Source of the DNA: Chitinivorax sp. PXF-14
GTDB lineage: Bacteria; Pseudomonadota; Gammaproteobacteria; Burkholderiales; SCOH01
Assembly: GCF_040812015.1 (NCBI RefSeq)
Contig: NZ_JBFNXJ010000003.1
Span: forward strand, 62,001 to 126,000
Length of the DNA stretch: 64,000 nucleotides
Direction of reading: 5' to 3'
Shown: positions 41,670 to 50,147 of the stretch, piece by piece
Layout: every line of letters begins with the position of its first letter
How positions within the stretch are numbered: the stretch's first letter is position 1
The notes under the pieces: generated by a model
Database searches by the model: none
The model's input: the letters and a program-made list of their open reading frames with translations, nothing else
Told to the model about the DNA's origin: nothing
Position numbers and translations under genes: made by a program

Positions 41670-42358
41670 GGGGTGTCTCCCTGCAAAGGGGCGCTGGCAC
41701 TGGAGGGCCTACCGGGCAGCGCCGGAGGCGGCGGGATCTCGATGCGTTCGGGCGCGTGCGCGTAGCAGTCCAGCGCCAGGCCGAAGGGGTTACGTTCGGG
41801 ATCGACATCGCTGCGCACGACTTTCAGCGCATAGCGCACCAGCGCGCGCTTGACCTGTTCGGAGCCGAGGTACTCATCGGCGCTCACGTCCAGCGTCACG
41901 ATCCAGTTGTTCACTGACACGGTGCGCACCCGAGCCGAGGGATCGTCGCCATAGCCGCGGCCGGGAATCTCGTAGATGCCGCGTACCCGCTGACGCAGCT
42001 CGCCATTGCCGCGCCGGAACTCGAAGTCCTGCTGAAGGAAGGCGCGGCAGCTAGGCGTGAGGTAGGCACCCAGCGCCTTGAGATTGCGCGGGTAGTCTTC
42101 TTCGCCGTTGGTGGGCCAGCGCTGTGCCTGCTGCCAGATGTAGAAGCTGAAGGCGTAGACGCTCTCGGGCGGCACGTCCCACCACTTGCGCGTGCTGCCC
42201 GAGCGCAAATCAGGCGGCACGTGGATAGTCAGGCTGCGTGGTGCACTCCACCAACCCAGGCCCAGCAGCAACGCCACGAAGAACAACGCACCCCCGGCGA
42301 GGCGCAGGGTCTTGACGTGGGCCTGCAGGTGTAGGACTTCGTTTTTGAAGCGGCTCAT
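41666..42358 (-). CDS. Integrating conjugative element protein, TIGR03746 family (TraE/VirB8-like)
   Basis: The 230-residue product has a short cytoplasmic start, one membrane segment (LAGGALFFVALLLGLGWWSA) and a periplasmic domain (VYAFSFYIWQQAQRWPTNG, VNNWIVTLDVSADEYLG) like TraE/VirB8. These proteins nucleate the inner-membrane complex. The C-terminus is proline-rich. The gene overlaps both neighbours by four bases. Confidence 0.88.
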   Translation of the reverse strand: MSRFKNEVLHLQAHVKTLRLAGGALFFVALLLGLGWWSAPRSLTIHVPPDLRSGSTRKWWDVPPESVYAFSFYIWQQAQRWPTNGEEDYPRNLKALGAYLTPSCRAFLQQDFEFRRGNGELRQRVRGIYEIPGRGYGDDPSARVRTVSVNNWIVTLDVSADEYLGSEQVKRALVRYALKVVRSDVDPERNPFGLALDCYAHAPERIEIPPPPALPGRPSSASAPLQGDTP

Positions 42359-42783
42359 GGTGTACCTCCCCGAGGCCTAGGCCGCTGGCGTCGCGTGCTC
42401 CAGCAGCCCGCGCGAGTGACGAGCTGACCTCCGACATGGACGGCCAGCGCCGGATAACGCAGCGCGACGCGCCACTGGAGCTGGCGGTACAGCCAGGTGT
42501 CCGGCCGGCCGCGCTTCATGCGGCGCAGAAGGCCGCCACCGACGAAGACGCCGATCCCGATGCCGGCGACGATGAGCGTGGGTACCATCGCGATGCTGCT
42601 GGTCATCCAGGCCAGCGGCACGCCGAGCACGAGCCCGGCTGCGGCCGAGAGGCCGGCGCAAATCCACAGCTCGTCGGCCGTGAGCCCGCGCACGACCACC
42701 GGCTGGCGGTTCAGGCGATGCGGCAGGAAGGTCACAAGCCCGTCGCGGGAAGTCTCCCGCGGGCTCTCGAAGGCGCCGGCCAT
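42355..42783 (-). CDS. Conjugal transfer protein, TIGR03750 family (TraL-like)
   Basis: The 142-residue product has paired hydrophobic segments (LWICAGLSAAAGLVLGVPLA, SIAMVPTLIVAGIGIGVFVG) preceded by FLPHRLNRQPVVVRGLTADE. A basic loop, RRMKRGRPDTWLYRQLQW, follows. The pattern is that of TraL/VirB3-type inner-membrane proteins. It sits 12 bases downstream of the TIGR03745 gene. Confidence 0.88.
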   Translation of the reverse strand: MAGAFESPRETSRDGLVTFLPHRLNRQPVVVRGLTADELWICAGLSAAAGLVLGVPLAWMTSSIAMVPTLIVAGIGIGVFVGGGLLRRMKRGRPDTWLYRQLQWRVALRYPALAVHVGGQLVTRAGCWSTRRQRPRPRGGTP

Positions 42784-42795
42784 CGTTGCCGGTCC

Positions 42796-43170
42796 TTACA
42801 GCACGCCGGTGGCCTTGGTCAGCAGCCAGATGCCGACCACGAGCAGGATCGCGCCCACGCCGACGGTCAGACCGAACTGACCCCAGGTGGCCCGGCCCGT
42901 GTGGATCTCCGAGTAGCGGGTATAGGCGTGATAGCAGACACCGATGAACATCGAGGCCACGACCAGCAGCGCGATCAAGAGCACGATGTCGTAGCCGTAG
43001 TTCTGCAGCGTCTGCATGATGCCGCTTCCGGTGCCGCGCGAGGGGTCTTCCATGGTGGGAAGAGCTGCCCAGGACGCCAGCGGTGCCGCTGCGATGGCCG
43101 TCACAGCAAACATGCCGCCGGTCAAGCGAAGGATGCGCGGCGCGGTGCGGGGAGAAGTCGAAGCGTTCAT
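42796..43170 (-). CDS. Integrating conjugative element membrane protein, TIGR03745 family (pilin-like)
   Basis: The ATG at 43170 (MNASTSPRTAPRILRL) gives 124 residues. A signal-like segment (MFAVTAIAAAPLASWAA) is followed by two membrane helices (YDIVLLIALLVVASMFIGVC; FGLTVGVGAILLVVGIWLL). The small double-helix layout resembles VirB2/TraA-type subunits. Its abundance or assembly into pili is not shown. The gap to TIGR03758 is 29 bases. Confidence 0.86.
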   Translation of the reverse strand: MNASTSPRTAPRILRLTGGMFAVTAIAAAPLASWAALPTMEDPSRGTGSGIMQTLQNYGYDIVLLIALLVVASMFIGVCYHAYTRYSEIHTGRATWGQFGLTVGVGAILLVVGIWLLTKATGVL

Positions 43171-43199
43171 GGCGGGATACCTTTCGAGGTGGTCGGGGG

Positions 43200-43439
43200 T
43201 CAGGACAGGAGGAAGAAACTCAGCACCAGGTACATCGCGACGAAGCGCGCGACGACGCCGAGGAACTGACGCTGGGACAAACGCTGTTCGGCCCAGCCAA
43301 CGTAGGCCGTTCGCAGCGCCCACACGCCCCATAACAGCAGGACTGCGAAGACGAAACCCAGGACGACGGTGGAAACGGCCGAGGGCGTGAAACCGCCGTT
43401 GGCCTGGAAGGCAGCGACCTGATCGGCAGAGGGCGTCAT
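43200..43439 (-). CDS. Integrating conjugative element protein, TIGR03758 family
   Basis: This 79-residue protein has two hydrophobic segments (STVVLGFVFAVLLLWGVWAL and FLGVVARFVAMYLVLSFFLL) separated by WAEQRLSQRQ. It overlaps the RAQPRD gene stop by four bases. Similar small double-spanning proteins occur at this point in PFGI-1-type elements, and a pilin or pilin-accessory role is possible. Confidence 0.86.
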   Translation of the reverse strand: MTPSADQVAAFQANGGFTPSAVSTVVLGFVFAVLLLWGVWALRTAYVGWAEQRLSQRQFLGVVARFVAMYLVLSFFLLS

Positions 43440-43813
43440 CGCGACACCTCCTGTCGTTCGTCGCGGCGCACGTAGTCGCCGCTCAGCGGCACGGGATCGC
43501 GCGGCTGCGCGCGCTGCGGAACGAGGTAGTCCTGCAAGCCCGTGCGCACGCGCTGCAGGTCGGCGCGCAGCCGGACGTAATCGAAGTGGTAGCGGGCGCG
43601 CTCCAGCGGAGCGGCAACCGTCTGCTCGGCCAGATGGTTTGCCAGGCGATCAGCCAGTTCGATCTGACGTACCAGCGCAGCGAGTTGCTCGCGCTCAGGC
43701 GCATCGTCCGCAGCATGGGCTGGGTGCAGCGACGCGAGCGACAGGGCCAATGCCAGCGACGGCACGGCCATCGCGCGGCGCCATGCGCGGATGTGGCGGC
43801 GGATCGATTCCAT
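43436..43813 (-). CDS. RAQPRD family ICE protein
   Basis: The 125-residue product contains the name-giving motif RAQPRDP near its C-terminus (VPQRAQPRDPVPLSGDYVR). It has a signal-like N-terminus (VPSLALALSLASLHPAHA) and a helical middle (QLAALVRQIELADRLANHLA). It should be periplasmic and is the first gene of this sub-operon, with 122 noncoding bases between it and the TIGR03747 stop. Its function in conjugation is not established. Confidence 0.92.
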   Translation of the reverse strand: MESIRRHIRAWRRAMAVPSLALALSLASLHPAHAADDAPEREQLAALVRQIELADRLANHLAEQTVAAPLERARYHFDYVRLRADLQRVRTGLQDYLVPQRAQPRDPVPLSGDYVRRDERQEVSR

Positions 43814-43935
43814 CGTGCCATTCCTCGTTAAAGCGAATGGCTTCGATGCTCCGGCTCAAGTCCGACGTGCGCCGCAATCAATCGGAATCCATCGGCCACC
43901 GCTTTCCGGCACAACGTAGTGCGTAGGTGCGCCGG

Positions 43936-44685
43936 CTACAGATACTTCTTGAAAGTCGCCGCGGCAATTTCCACCGCGCCACCCAACAGCACCGCGCTCG
44001 GCAGCAGGACCAGCAACGGATGCACGCTCACCGGCAGCGCGAGGTAGATCACCCAGGGCAGCACGGCCAGCGGCATCAGCGTGGCCCTGGCGCGGTGATA
44101 GACGAAGCCCGATTCGCGCCCAGCGCCGAAGCTGCGCACGTCCCGTCGCACCAACCCGTCGACTAAGCCGACGAAGGCCGCCAGCAGAAACAGCGGCAGG
44201 GTCAGCGTCAGCACCAGCAGTCGCACGAGGAAGACCAGCACGGTGTAGGCCGAGGCGGTCAGGTAGCTCTCCACGTGCACGTAGACCTGGGCCATGTAGT
44301 AGCGGAAATCATGAGCGTGGTTTTGCGCGCCTGCGCGGGCCTGATCGGCCGCATCGCGCATCCAATCTAGAAACCCGCTTTTGACGAACAGCCAGTCATA
44401 GGCCAGCTCGACGAGGTGTTTGGCGCTACGGCCGGGCTCCTGCACGATCACGCTGCGCGTGAAGCTCTCCGACACCAGCGTCAGTTCGTGATTGAGCATG
44501 GTCTGTGCGTGGTGCCAGCCTTCCTTGGGCCAGAAGAAATGCATGCCCACGCATTCGATCACGATGCACAGGAAGAGCGAGCCGCACAGGACGCCGAAGA
44601 AACGGAAAGGCAGCGTGAGCAGGCCGGTGAGCAGTCCCTGCTGCCGGACCTGCTGGCGCTGTGCGGCGACGGCGGGGTCGTTCAT
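43936..44685 (-). CDS. Integrating conjugative element membrane protein, TIGR03747 (DUF4400) family
   Basis: The ATG at 44685 (MNDPAVAAQRQQVRQQ) overlaps the traD stop by four bases. The 249-residue product has a membrane segment near residues 20-50 and a C-terminal cluster (YTVLVFLVRLLVLTLTLPLF, LFLLAAFVGLVDGL, LPLSVHPLLVLLPSAVLLGG-type stretches). From memory it matches DUF4400, found directly after traD. It is likely an inner-membrane partner of the coupling protein. Confidence 0.87.
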   Translation of the reverse strand: MNDPAVAAQRQQVRQQGLLTGLLTLPFRFFGVLCGSLFLCIVIECVGMHFFWPKEGWHHAQTMLNHELTLVSESFTRSVIVQEPGRSAKHLVELAYDWLFVKSGFLDWMRDAADQARAGAQNHAHDFRYYMAQVYVHVESYLTASAYTVLVFLVRLLVLTLTLPLFLLAAFVGLVDGLVRRDVRSFGAGRESGFVYHRARATLMPLAVLPWVIYLALPVSVHPLLVLLPSAVLLGGAVEIAAATFKKYL

Positions 44686-46841
44686 GCCTCGGCCCCTTCG
44701 TCGGCGGACGCCATATGTTTGAAGTCCGCCAACAGATCGTCGGGCAATGCCTGGTTCTGCAGATCGGGAACGCCCTGGTTCTCCCACCACTCACCGGCCT
44801 CAACGTAGTGCTGGCGCATGTAGCCCGCCAGTTCCTGCAGATCCTTGGGCATGACCTCGTCCGAATCGGGCGCCGGCAAAGGCATGCGCACCTTCCACAG
44901 ATGGCCACCCTCAATCAGCGCGAAGCACTGTCCCTTGGGCAGGCCGACGACGTGTGCGGGCTCGATCAGCGGCACGCTGGTACTGCTGATGCGGTCCTGC
45001 GTGTTCGACGTGAATGCAGTGGTCCCGGTCGGGTCCGAGCTGTCGGTCGCGCCGCTCATGACCGTCGTCGCGTAGACCTCCACCTTGGGCAGTTGCCGCG
45101 TCAACAGTTCGGCCGTGGCGGTCTCGCGCACGCGCAACATGAACAGATTGTTGAAGTTGCCCACCACCTGGCCCGCCTTCGCCCGATTGCCGATGCGCGC
45201 TTCGATGTCCGAGAGCGTCTGCGTGTAGGCCGTGACCTGGACGCCGGCACCGCCGCCCTTGTTGACCATCGGGATGAATTCATCGCCCATGAGTTCGTTG
45301 AACTCGTCGGCGTGCACGTTGATCGGCACCTTCACGCCGGTTGCGGCGCCCGGCAGACCGTCGTCGATGCCGAACTTGTAGATGTGACCTGCCACCGAGA
45401 CAAGATCGGAGAACATCGAGTTGCCCACGGCCGCCGCAACTTCCGCGTCCGACAGCGCATCGAGCCCGACGTAGACCACAGCCCGCTTCCTGATGATCTG
45501 CATCCAGTCGAAGATCGGCCTCGGGTCAGAGAGGTCCGAGTAGTTCGGCGCCAGCAACTGCGCGATCTTGCCGGTGGTCAGTTTCTCCAGCAGTGGCAGA
45601 AGCGAGGCGACGATCTTGTCGAAGTACGTCCGGTCGTAGCGCACCGCGCTGCGCAGGCCATCAAGCACGGGGTCGTAGATGCGGATCTGCGACAGGTATT
45701 GCTCCAGCGCGACGACGCGCTTCTCGCGGCCGATCATGTTGCGCGGGATGTTCTTGTCGTTCAGCTTGGCTTCGAGCTGGACGATGACCTCCCAGGCCTT
45801 GGGCTCGTTCTTGGCGAAGTAGTTCTGGGCGTACTCGATGAACAGCGCATCGATGTTGATGACGTGGCGCTGGATCAGCAAGTAGTCGGGCCGCTGCCCC
45901 AGCTCGACCAGCGCTCGCGCGATGATGTTGACGAAGCGCCAGGCGAACTCGCGGAACGCCGCGCTGTTGCCTTCGCCCGAGAGCTGCCCCGCGATGCGCG
46001 TGGCGACTTCGCTGATGCGTCCGAAGCGCCCGACCGCGTTGTAGCGGGCACTGATGTCTGGCCATCCGAGATGGAAGACGTAGAACTCGCCTTCGCGCCC
46101 GGCGCGCTTGGCCTCCACATACATCCGTTTCAGGAGACCGGCGTCGCCCTTGGGATCGAAGACGATCACGACCTCATGCTGGCCGCCGACCTTGCGGCGA
46201 ATGTCCTGTGTGATGAACAGCTCTGCCAAGCGGGTCTTGCCGACGCGCGTGGTGCCGAGCACAAGCGAATGGCCGACACGCTCGCCCAGCGGCAGGGTGA
46301 CGTCGACCTCGCGCGGCTCGATGCCGTGCAAGCGTGGTAGCCCTCCCAACGGTGGCAGCGGCCGCACCGGGTTCAGTGGGCTGTCCCAGGCCAATGCCTT
46401 TGCGAGTTTGGACAGTGAATGCGGCGCGAATTCCAGCCGCGCCTCAAGATGCCGCGCGACCCTGTAGATCGCCGTGGGTTCAACGTAGCGGCGGAACTCC
46501 GGCCGGTAGGTCTGCATCAGCCGGTGTGTGTGGCGTTGATCCCACCGAAACCCCCGGCCAATGAACAACCGCTGTTGACTGACCGGCACATCCCGGCTGG
46601 TCATCACGTAGCGCGGCAGTCGGCGGATGTTGCGTCGATAGCGCAGGATGGCCGCGGCCTCGCGCAACCGGATCGCGCCGAAGGTGAGGAAGGCGAGCGC
46701 GCTGCCCAGCCCCAGCAAGGGACTCAGCGCGAGCGACCACGGGGCCACCAGGCACAGAAGTGCGGCGCCCGCACAGACCGCGACGGTGTATAGCTCCACG
46801 GCTGGCCGCAGTAAGACCTCAACGGCTTGTGGCTGGGCCAT
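44682..46841 (-). CDS. traD: Type IV coupling protein TraD (SXT/TOL class)
   Basis: The 719-residue product has N-terminal membrane segments (VAVCAGAALLCLVAPWSLAL, about 20-60), Walker A VLGTTRVGKTRLAEL (Lys near 205), and Walker B/DEFNE in VPINVHADEFNELMG. A VQVTAYTQTLSDIEARIGNR sensor motif follows. It is the hexameric ATPase that brings the TraI-DNA complex to the secretion channel. It is transcribed 15 bases after the TIGR03765 gene and overlaps TIGR03747. Confidence 0.95.
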   Translation of the reverse strand: MAQPQAVEVLLRPAVELYTVAVCAGAALLCLVAPWSLALSPLLGLGSALAFLTFGAIRLREAAAILRYRRNIRRLPRYVMTSRDVPVSQQRLFIGRGFRWDQRHTHRLMQTYRPEFRRYVEPTAIYRVARHLEARLEFAPHSLSKLAKALAWDSPLNPVRPLPPLGGLPRLHGIEPREVDVTLPLGERVGHSLVLGTTRVGKTRLAELFITQDIRRKVGGQHEVVIVFDPKGDAGLLKRMYVEAKRAGREGEFYVFHLGWPDISARYNAVGRFGRISEVATRIAGQLSGEGNSAAFREFAWRFVNIIARALVELGQRPDYLLIQRHVINIDALFIEYAQNYFAKNEPKAWEVIVQLEAKLNDKNIPRNMIGREKRVVALEQYLSQIRIYDPVLDGLRSAVRYDRTYFDKIVASLLPLLEKLTTGKIAQLLAPNYSDLSDPRPIFDWMQIIRKRAVVYVGLDALSDAEVAAAVGNSMFSDLVSVAGHIYKFGIDDGLPGAATGVKVPINVHADEFNELMGDEFIPMVNKGGGAGVQVTAYTQTLSDIEARIGNRAKAGQVVGNFNNLFMLRVRETATAELLTRQLPKVEVYATTVMSGATDSSDPTGTTAFTSNTQDRISSTSVPLIEPAHVVGLPKGQCFALIEGGHLWKVRMPLPAPDSDEVMPKDLQELAGYMRQHYVEAGEWWENQGVPDLQNQALPDDLLADFKHMASADEGAEA

Positions 46842-46856
46842 GGCGAGCGCTTCACG

Positions 46857-47414
46857 TCACGGTTCAATGCCGGTGGAGGTGATCAGCACCGGGTAATGCC
46901 GTAGGCCCAGGCGCTGGGCCAGGTCGTCGCCCGAGGCAGGCGACAGCATCAGACCCGGCGCGAGGTGGCGCAGCGCGGCCAATGCCTCGGGTGAGGCCAC
47001 GTTGACCACCAAGCCGACAGCGTGCAGTTGCTGCAAAGTCGCGCGCCGCTGTTTGAGCCAGGCGCGCGAGCGGTCGTCGTCGCCGACCAGGAACAGCGGC
47101 GTCAGGCCTGGTGCGCGGATCACGCGCCGCGGTTCCTCGCCGGGGGACAGCCGCATCGAACGCACCGGCAGCATAACTGCTTCGGCATCGGCTGGGCCGC
47201 CAATACGCGGCGCTGGCTGGGATGCGGAAGGCTGACCGGGCGGCGCGTCCTGCGGATTCAAAGGCCGGTAGTACGGCAGCGCCGAAGTGCCGCCCTTGTC
47301 CTCGACCACGATCAGCGGCGGGGAACCATTCTTGGCTGCGGGGCGGCGCTCCTGCGCGTGGGCCATCGTGGTCAGCAGCGCCGCAGCGGCGGCGGCAACA
47401 AGGGTGCGGTTCAT
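46857..47414 (-). CDS. Integrating conjugative element protein, TIGR03765 family
   Basis: The 185-residue product starts with a signal peptide (MNRTLVAAAAAALLTTMAHA). The mature part contains IRAPGLTPLFLVGDDDRSRA and LVVNVASPEALAALRHLAPG, a thioredoxin-like or periplasmic-binding arrangement. It overlaps the transglycosylase gene by four bases. The family is specific to ICEs of this class and its activity is not known. Confidence 0.87.
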   Translation of the reverse strand: MNRTLVAAAAAALLTTMAHAQERRPAAKNGSPPLIVVEDKGGTSALPYYRPLNPQDAPPGQPSASQPAPRIGGPADAEAVMLPVRSMRLSPGEEPRRVIRAPGLTPLFLVGDDDRSRAWLKQRRATLQQLHAVGLVVNVASPEALAALRHLAPGLMLSPASGDDLAQRLGLRHYPVLITSTGIEP

Positions 47415-48010
47415 GGCATGGAACTCCTGGCAACGGGAAGTGAGGCGCCTGATCCGAGCACGCGAGTCAGGTGCTGGTGGACGCTGCGGCGATAGCGGGC
47501 AGCCGGCGCCCCGCCCGCGGGGCGGTGATAGCGGCCGATGGCGACCAGCCAGTCCTCGCCGGGAGTGTGCTGCTCCTGCAGGATTTCCGTGGCGATGGCG
47601 AGGTTGCGGTAGGGGTCGAGCAGATCGCAGGGATGCCCGTAGCGGTGTGCGTGATAACCGAGGTTGACCTGACCGAGGCCAGCGTCGATGCGGTTGGCCG
47701 GCGCGCGGGCGAGTGCCCGGCGGATGCCAGCGCAGGCCTCAGCCCGTGTCGCATAGCGTTCGGCCCGGCCGGCGACGTTGAGCGTCCACGGCCAAGGGAT
47801 CAGATGGCCGCGTAGCCGCGCGCCGCTCTCTTGCAGCGCCACCGCGTACAGCACCGGAGACGGCACGCCCGCCTGTCGCGCAGCAAGCTGGTAGGCGGGA
47901 GGTGGCACTTCCAGGGCAAAAGCGAAGGCTGAGCAGGCATAGAGCCCCACGACCATGGCCGCGTGGCCCGCGCGGCGAGCCCAAGTCGGTGCCGTTACTG
48001 CCGCTGCCAT
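47411..48010 (-). CDS. Lytic transglycosylase-like protein of the transfer system
   Basis: The 199-residue product has a signal-like segment (MVVGLYACSAFAFA) and an SLT-type domain: VPSPVLYAVALQESGARL with the catalytic-type Glu in LQESG, a GLGQVNLGYHAHRYG motif, and LDPYRNLAIATEIL. It would open the peptidoglycan for the channel. It overlaps TIGR03759 by 16 bases and TIGR03765 by four. Confidence 0.9.
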   Translation of the reverse strand: MAAAVTAPTWARRAGHAAMVVGLYACSAFAFALEVPPPAYQLAARQAGVPSPVLYAVALQESGARLRGHLIPWPWTLNVAGRAERYATRAEACAGIRRALARAPANRIDAGLGQVNLGYHAHRYGHPCDLLDPYRNLAIATEILQEQHTPGEDWLVAIGRYHRPAGGAPAARYRRSVHQHLTRVLGSGASLPVARSSMP

Positions 48011-48726
48011 TGGCCGTTGACCTCGCGCACCACGGCGGGTAGGTCGCCGGGCAGGCCGAGCGACAGCCAGCGCCCGGCGTCATGGTTGAGCGTGATGGCG
48101 CGCGAGCGGACGCGGCCGGCGTCGATGCCGGCCTGCGTCGCCCACTGGCGGATGCGGGCGTCTTCCTGGCGGCTGCCGACCATGTAGAGGTCGAAGGCGG
48201 TTCCGGCCGCCTGCAACTGGCGCACGCGCTGTTCGCACAGCGGGCACTCAGCCTTCACGAAGACGGCCAGTCGGCCCGAACCCTTGTTGCCGACACCCGG
48301 CGCCTTCGCGCCCGGCATGTTCACGCGCTGCTGGCCGGGATAGAGCCGCTTCCAGGCCGCGTCGTAGGCCCGCTGGTAGGCCAGCGTCTTGCCCACACGC
48401 TTCGATTCCGCCTGCACCTGCAGCTCCGCATAGCGGTTGCGTTCCTCGTCGCTGCGCGCCTCGATGCCAAGCGCCGTGAGCGGATCAAGGTTCGGGGAAT
48501 AGATGCCCAGCGGCCCCTGCATCAGCTGGCGGTAGCGTGCCCACTCCTCGGGGCGCAGGCCCCAATCGCGGGCCAGGCGCTCGTCCAGCGCGGCGTCGTT
48601 GCTGTTCTGCACCTGGGCAGGAACGGTGCGCGAGGACGCGATCGGGGCCGATTGCGCCGAGGCTGTGCCTGCGGTGCCTGCAACGAAAGCAAGGGTGGCG
48701 GCGAAGCAGATCACGGGGTGCTTCAT
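47995..48726 (-). CDS. Integrating conjugative element protein, TIGR03759 family
   Basis: The 243-residue product has a signal peptide (ICFAATLAFVAGTAGTASA). RDWGLRPEEWARYRQLMQGP is followed by a C-terminal thioredoxin-like half (RLAVFVKAECPLCEQRVRQL) with a CPLC motif. It may have redox activity in the periplasm or have inherited the fold for assembly. It lies nine bases after the 214-residue gene and overlaps the transglycosylase gene. Confidence 0.88.
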   Translation of the reverse strand: MKHPVICFAATLAFVAGTAGTASAQSAPIASSRTVPAQVQNSNDAALDERLARDWGLRPEEWARYRQLMQGPLGIYSPNLDPLTALGIEARSDEERNRYAELQVQAESKRVGKTLAYQRAYDAAWKRLYPGQQRVNMPGAKAPGVGNKGSGRLAVFVKAECPLCEQRVRQLQAAGTAFDLYMVGSRQEDARIRQWATQAGIDAGRVRSRAITLNHDAGRWLSLGLPGDLPAVVREVNGQWQRQ

Positions 48727-48735
48727 GGCCAGCTC

Positions 48736-49380
48736 CTACGGCAGCGCGATGCGCTGGGTCTGGCCGTCCACGCTGAACACGGCGGCGCGTGCCTCGATCG
48801 CCAGCAGATGCCACGCACCCACGGCATCGCCTTCGCGCAGCAGCCGAACGTCCAGCACCGACGATGGCTTGGGTGCCGCCACCGACAGGAAGCGCTCGCC
48901 ACCGCGCAGTTCCACCCCCACGACGTTGAACGGCGGTTCGGGCACCTTGGGCTTGGCCGGCTCGGCGGTACGACGGGGCGCCGCGGAAGACGCGGCGGTT
49001 CTCTTCATGCGGGCTTCGATGTCGGCCACGCGCGCTTGCAGCGCCTGCAGTTCGCCGGCATGGGCGTCGGTGGCCTGGGCCTGCTCCACCAGCGCCAGGC
49101 GTTCATCCAGCGCCTTGCGGGCAGCCTCGAAATCGGGCTCGGTGACGGGCTTTGGCTGGCTTTTGGAGACCGCCGCCTGCTGTTCGAGTTCGGCGACGCG
49201 CGTGTTGAGCGCCTGCACGTGCGCATCCTGGGCGCTGGCCTGGCTCTGCTCGATCAGGCGCGACAAGCCCACGCTGTTGACTACGGCCAAGATGCTCACG
49301 AGCAGCAGCCAGACCGCCGCTGCGATCTTCAACCAGCGCGTGCGGCCAACGTTCTCGTCGGGAAGCTGCGGTAGGGTCAT
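48736..49380 (-). CDS. ICE conjugation-associated membrane protein with coiled coil, 214 aa
   Basis: The product has one N-terminal membrane segment (IAAAVWLLLVSILAVVNSVG) and a coiled coil (VQALNTRVAELEQQAAVS, ALQARVADIEARMK, about 45-125). A small beta-rich C-terminal domain follows (FNVVGVELRGGERFLSVAAP). It overlaps the PilL_N lipoprotein gene by four bases. The architecture suggests a periplasmic scaffold; I do not have a firm family name. Confidence 0.8.
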   Translation of the reverse strand: MTLPQLPDENVGRTRWLKIAAAVWLLLVSILAVVNSVGLSRLIEQSQASAQDAHVQALNTRVAELEQQAAVSKSQPKPVTEPDFEAARKALDERLALVEQAQATDAHAGELQALQARVADIEARMKRTAASSAAPRRTAEPAKPKVPEPPFNVVGVELRGGERFLSVAAPKPSSVLDVRLLREGDAVGAWHLLAIEARAAVFSVDGQTQRIALP

Positions 49381-49988
49381 GGCTGGGTCTCCGGGGGCAC
49401 TTTGGGATTGGCGGGGTCAGCGGCTGGCGCGCTCGATGCCGGCGTTGCGGCAACGGGGCTTGTGCTCGACGCACGGATGGCCGTCACGCGTGTGAAGCAC
49501 ACCGCACGCGCAGCGTCATCGACGGACAGCTCCCAAGCCGGCCCGGCGAGCGCCAGCAAGGCATCGCGCAGCGGCAGCGGCCCGAGCCGCAGATGCGCCG
49601 CCGGCAGCGGCAGCGTGAACAGCGATGCGGCGTCCGGCGCGTCGCAAAGGCGGTAGCCGGTGCGCAGCAGCACGTGCCGCAAGGCATCGCCGACGCCCGC
49701 GTCCAGGGTCGGCGGAATCGAAATCTCGATCACTTGGCGCAGCAGGTCGCGCTGCGCCGGTTCCGGCACCATCTCGACCAGGGTGTAGCGGCCGTAGCGG
49801 GCCACCGGGATGAGGCTCGGCTCGGGCTCTGGAGAGATGGTTCTGACGAACACTGCAGGCTCGGGAGGCGAGTCATCGGCAGTCAGGATGCTCGCCGCGT
49901 CTGTCGCGGCGCAGCCGGTGATGAGCACGCAGCCGGCCAACATGGCAGGCACGGCCAGGCGATGAGCGACGCAGATGAGTGGTTGCAT
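49377..49988 (-). CDS. PilL N-terminal-domain lipoprotein (PFGI-1 class)
   Basis: The 203-residue product has a lipoprotein signal (VPAMLAGCVLITGC, Cys25-type lipobox). The PilL_N domain carries VARYGRYTLVEMVPEPAQRD and LLRTGYRLCDAP. In SPI-7-like elements PilL belongs to a type IVB pilus used in conjugation; here only the N-terminal domain is retained and no other pil gene is visible. A proline/alanine-rich tail ends the protein. It is the first gene of the transfer operon, preceded by 159 noncoding bases with a terminator of the upstream helicase gene. Confidence 0.85.
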   Translation of the reverse strand: MQPLICVAHRLAVPAMLAGCVLITGCAATDAASILTADDSPPEPAVFVRTISPEPEPSLIPVARYGRYTLVEMVPEPAQRDLLRQVIEISIPPTLDAGVGDALRHVLLRTGYRLCDAPDAASLFTLPLPAAHLRLGPLPLRDALLALAGPAWELSVDDAARAVCFTRVTAIRASSTSPVAATPASSAPAADPANPKVPPETQP

Positions 49989-50100
49989 GGGGCAAGTCCC
50001 TGGAACACGGAGCCCTCACCATCGCCGCCGCGAAGCGTTCGGGCAGCAAACAAAGGGAACTGGCAGGCGCCCGACTTCATGGCCTGCCATCGATGCGCAG

Positions 50101-50137
50101 GAAAAAGAAGCCGGCGCCCCGAAGGGCAGCCGGCTTG
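50101..50137 (-). terminator. Rho-independent terminator after the SNF2-like helicase gene
   Basis: AAGCCGGC and GCCGGCTT (50108-50115 and 50129-50136) enclose an inner GCCC/GGGC stem. On the leftward strand the hairpin is followed by CTTTTTC. It ends the accessory transcription unit before the transfer operon. Confidence 0.8.
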
Positions 50138-50147
50138 GGTTGGCGGA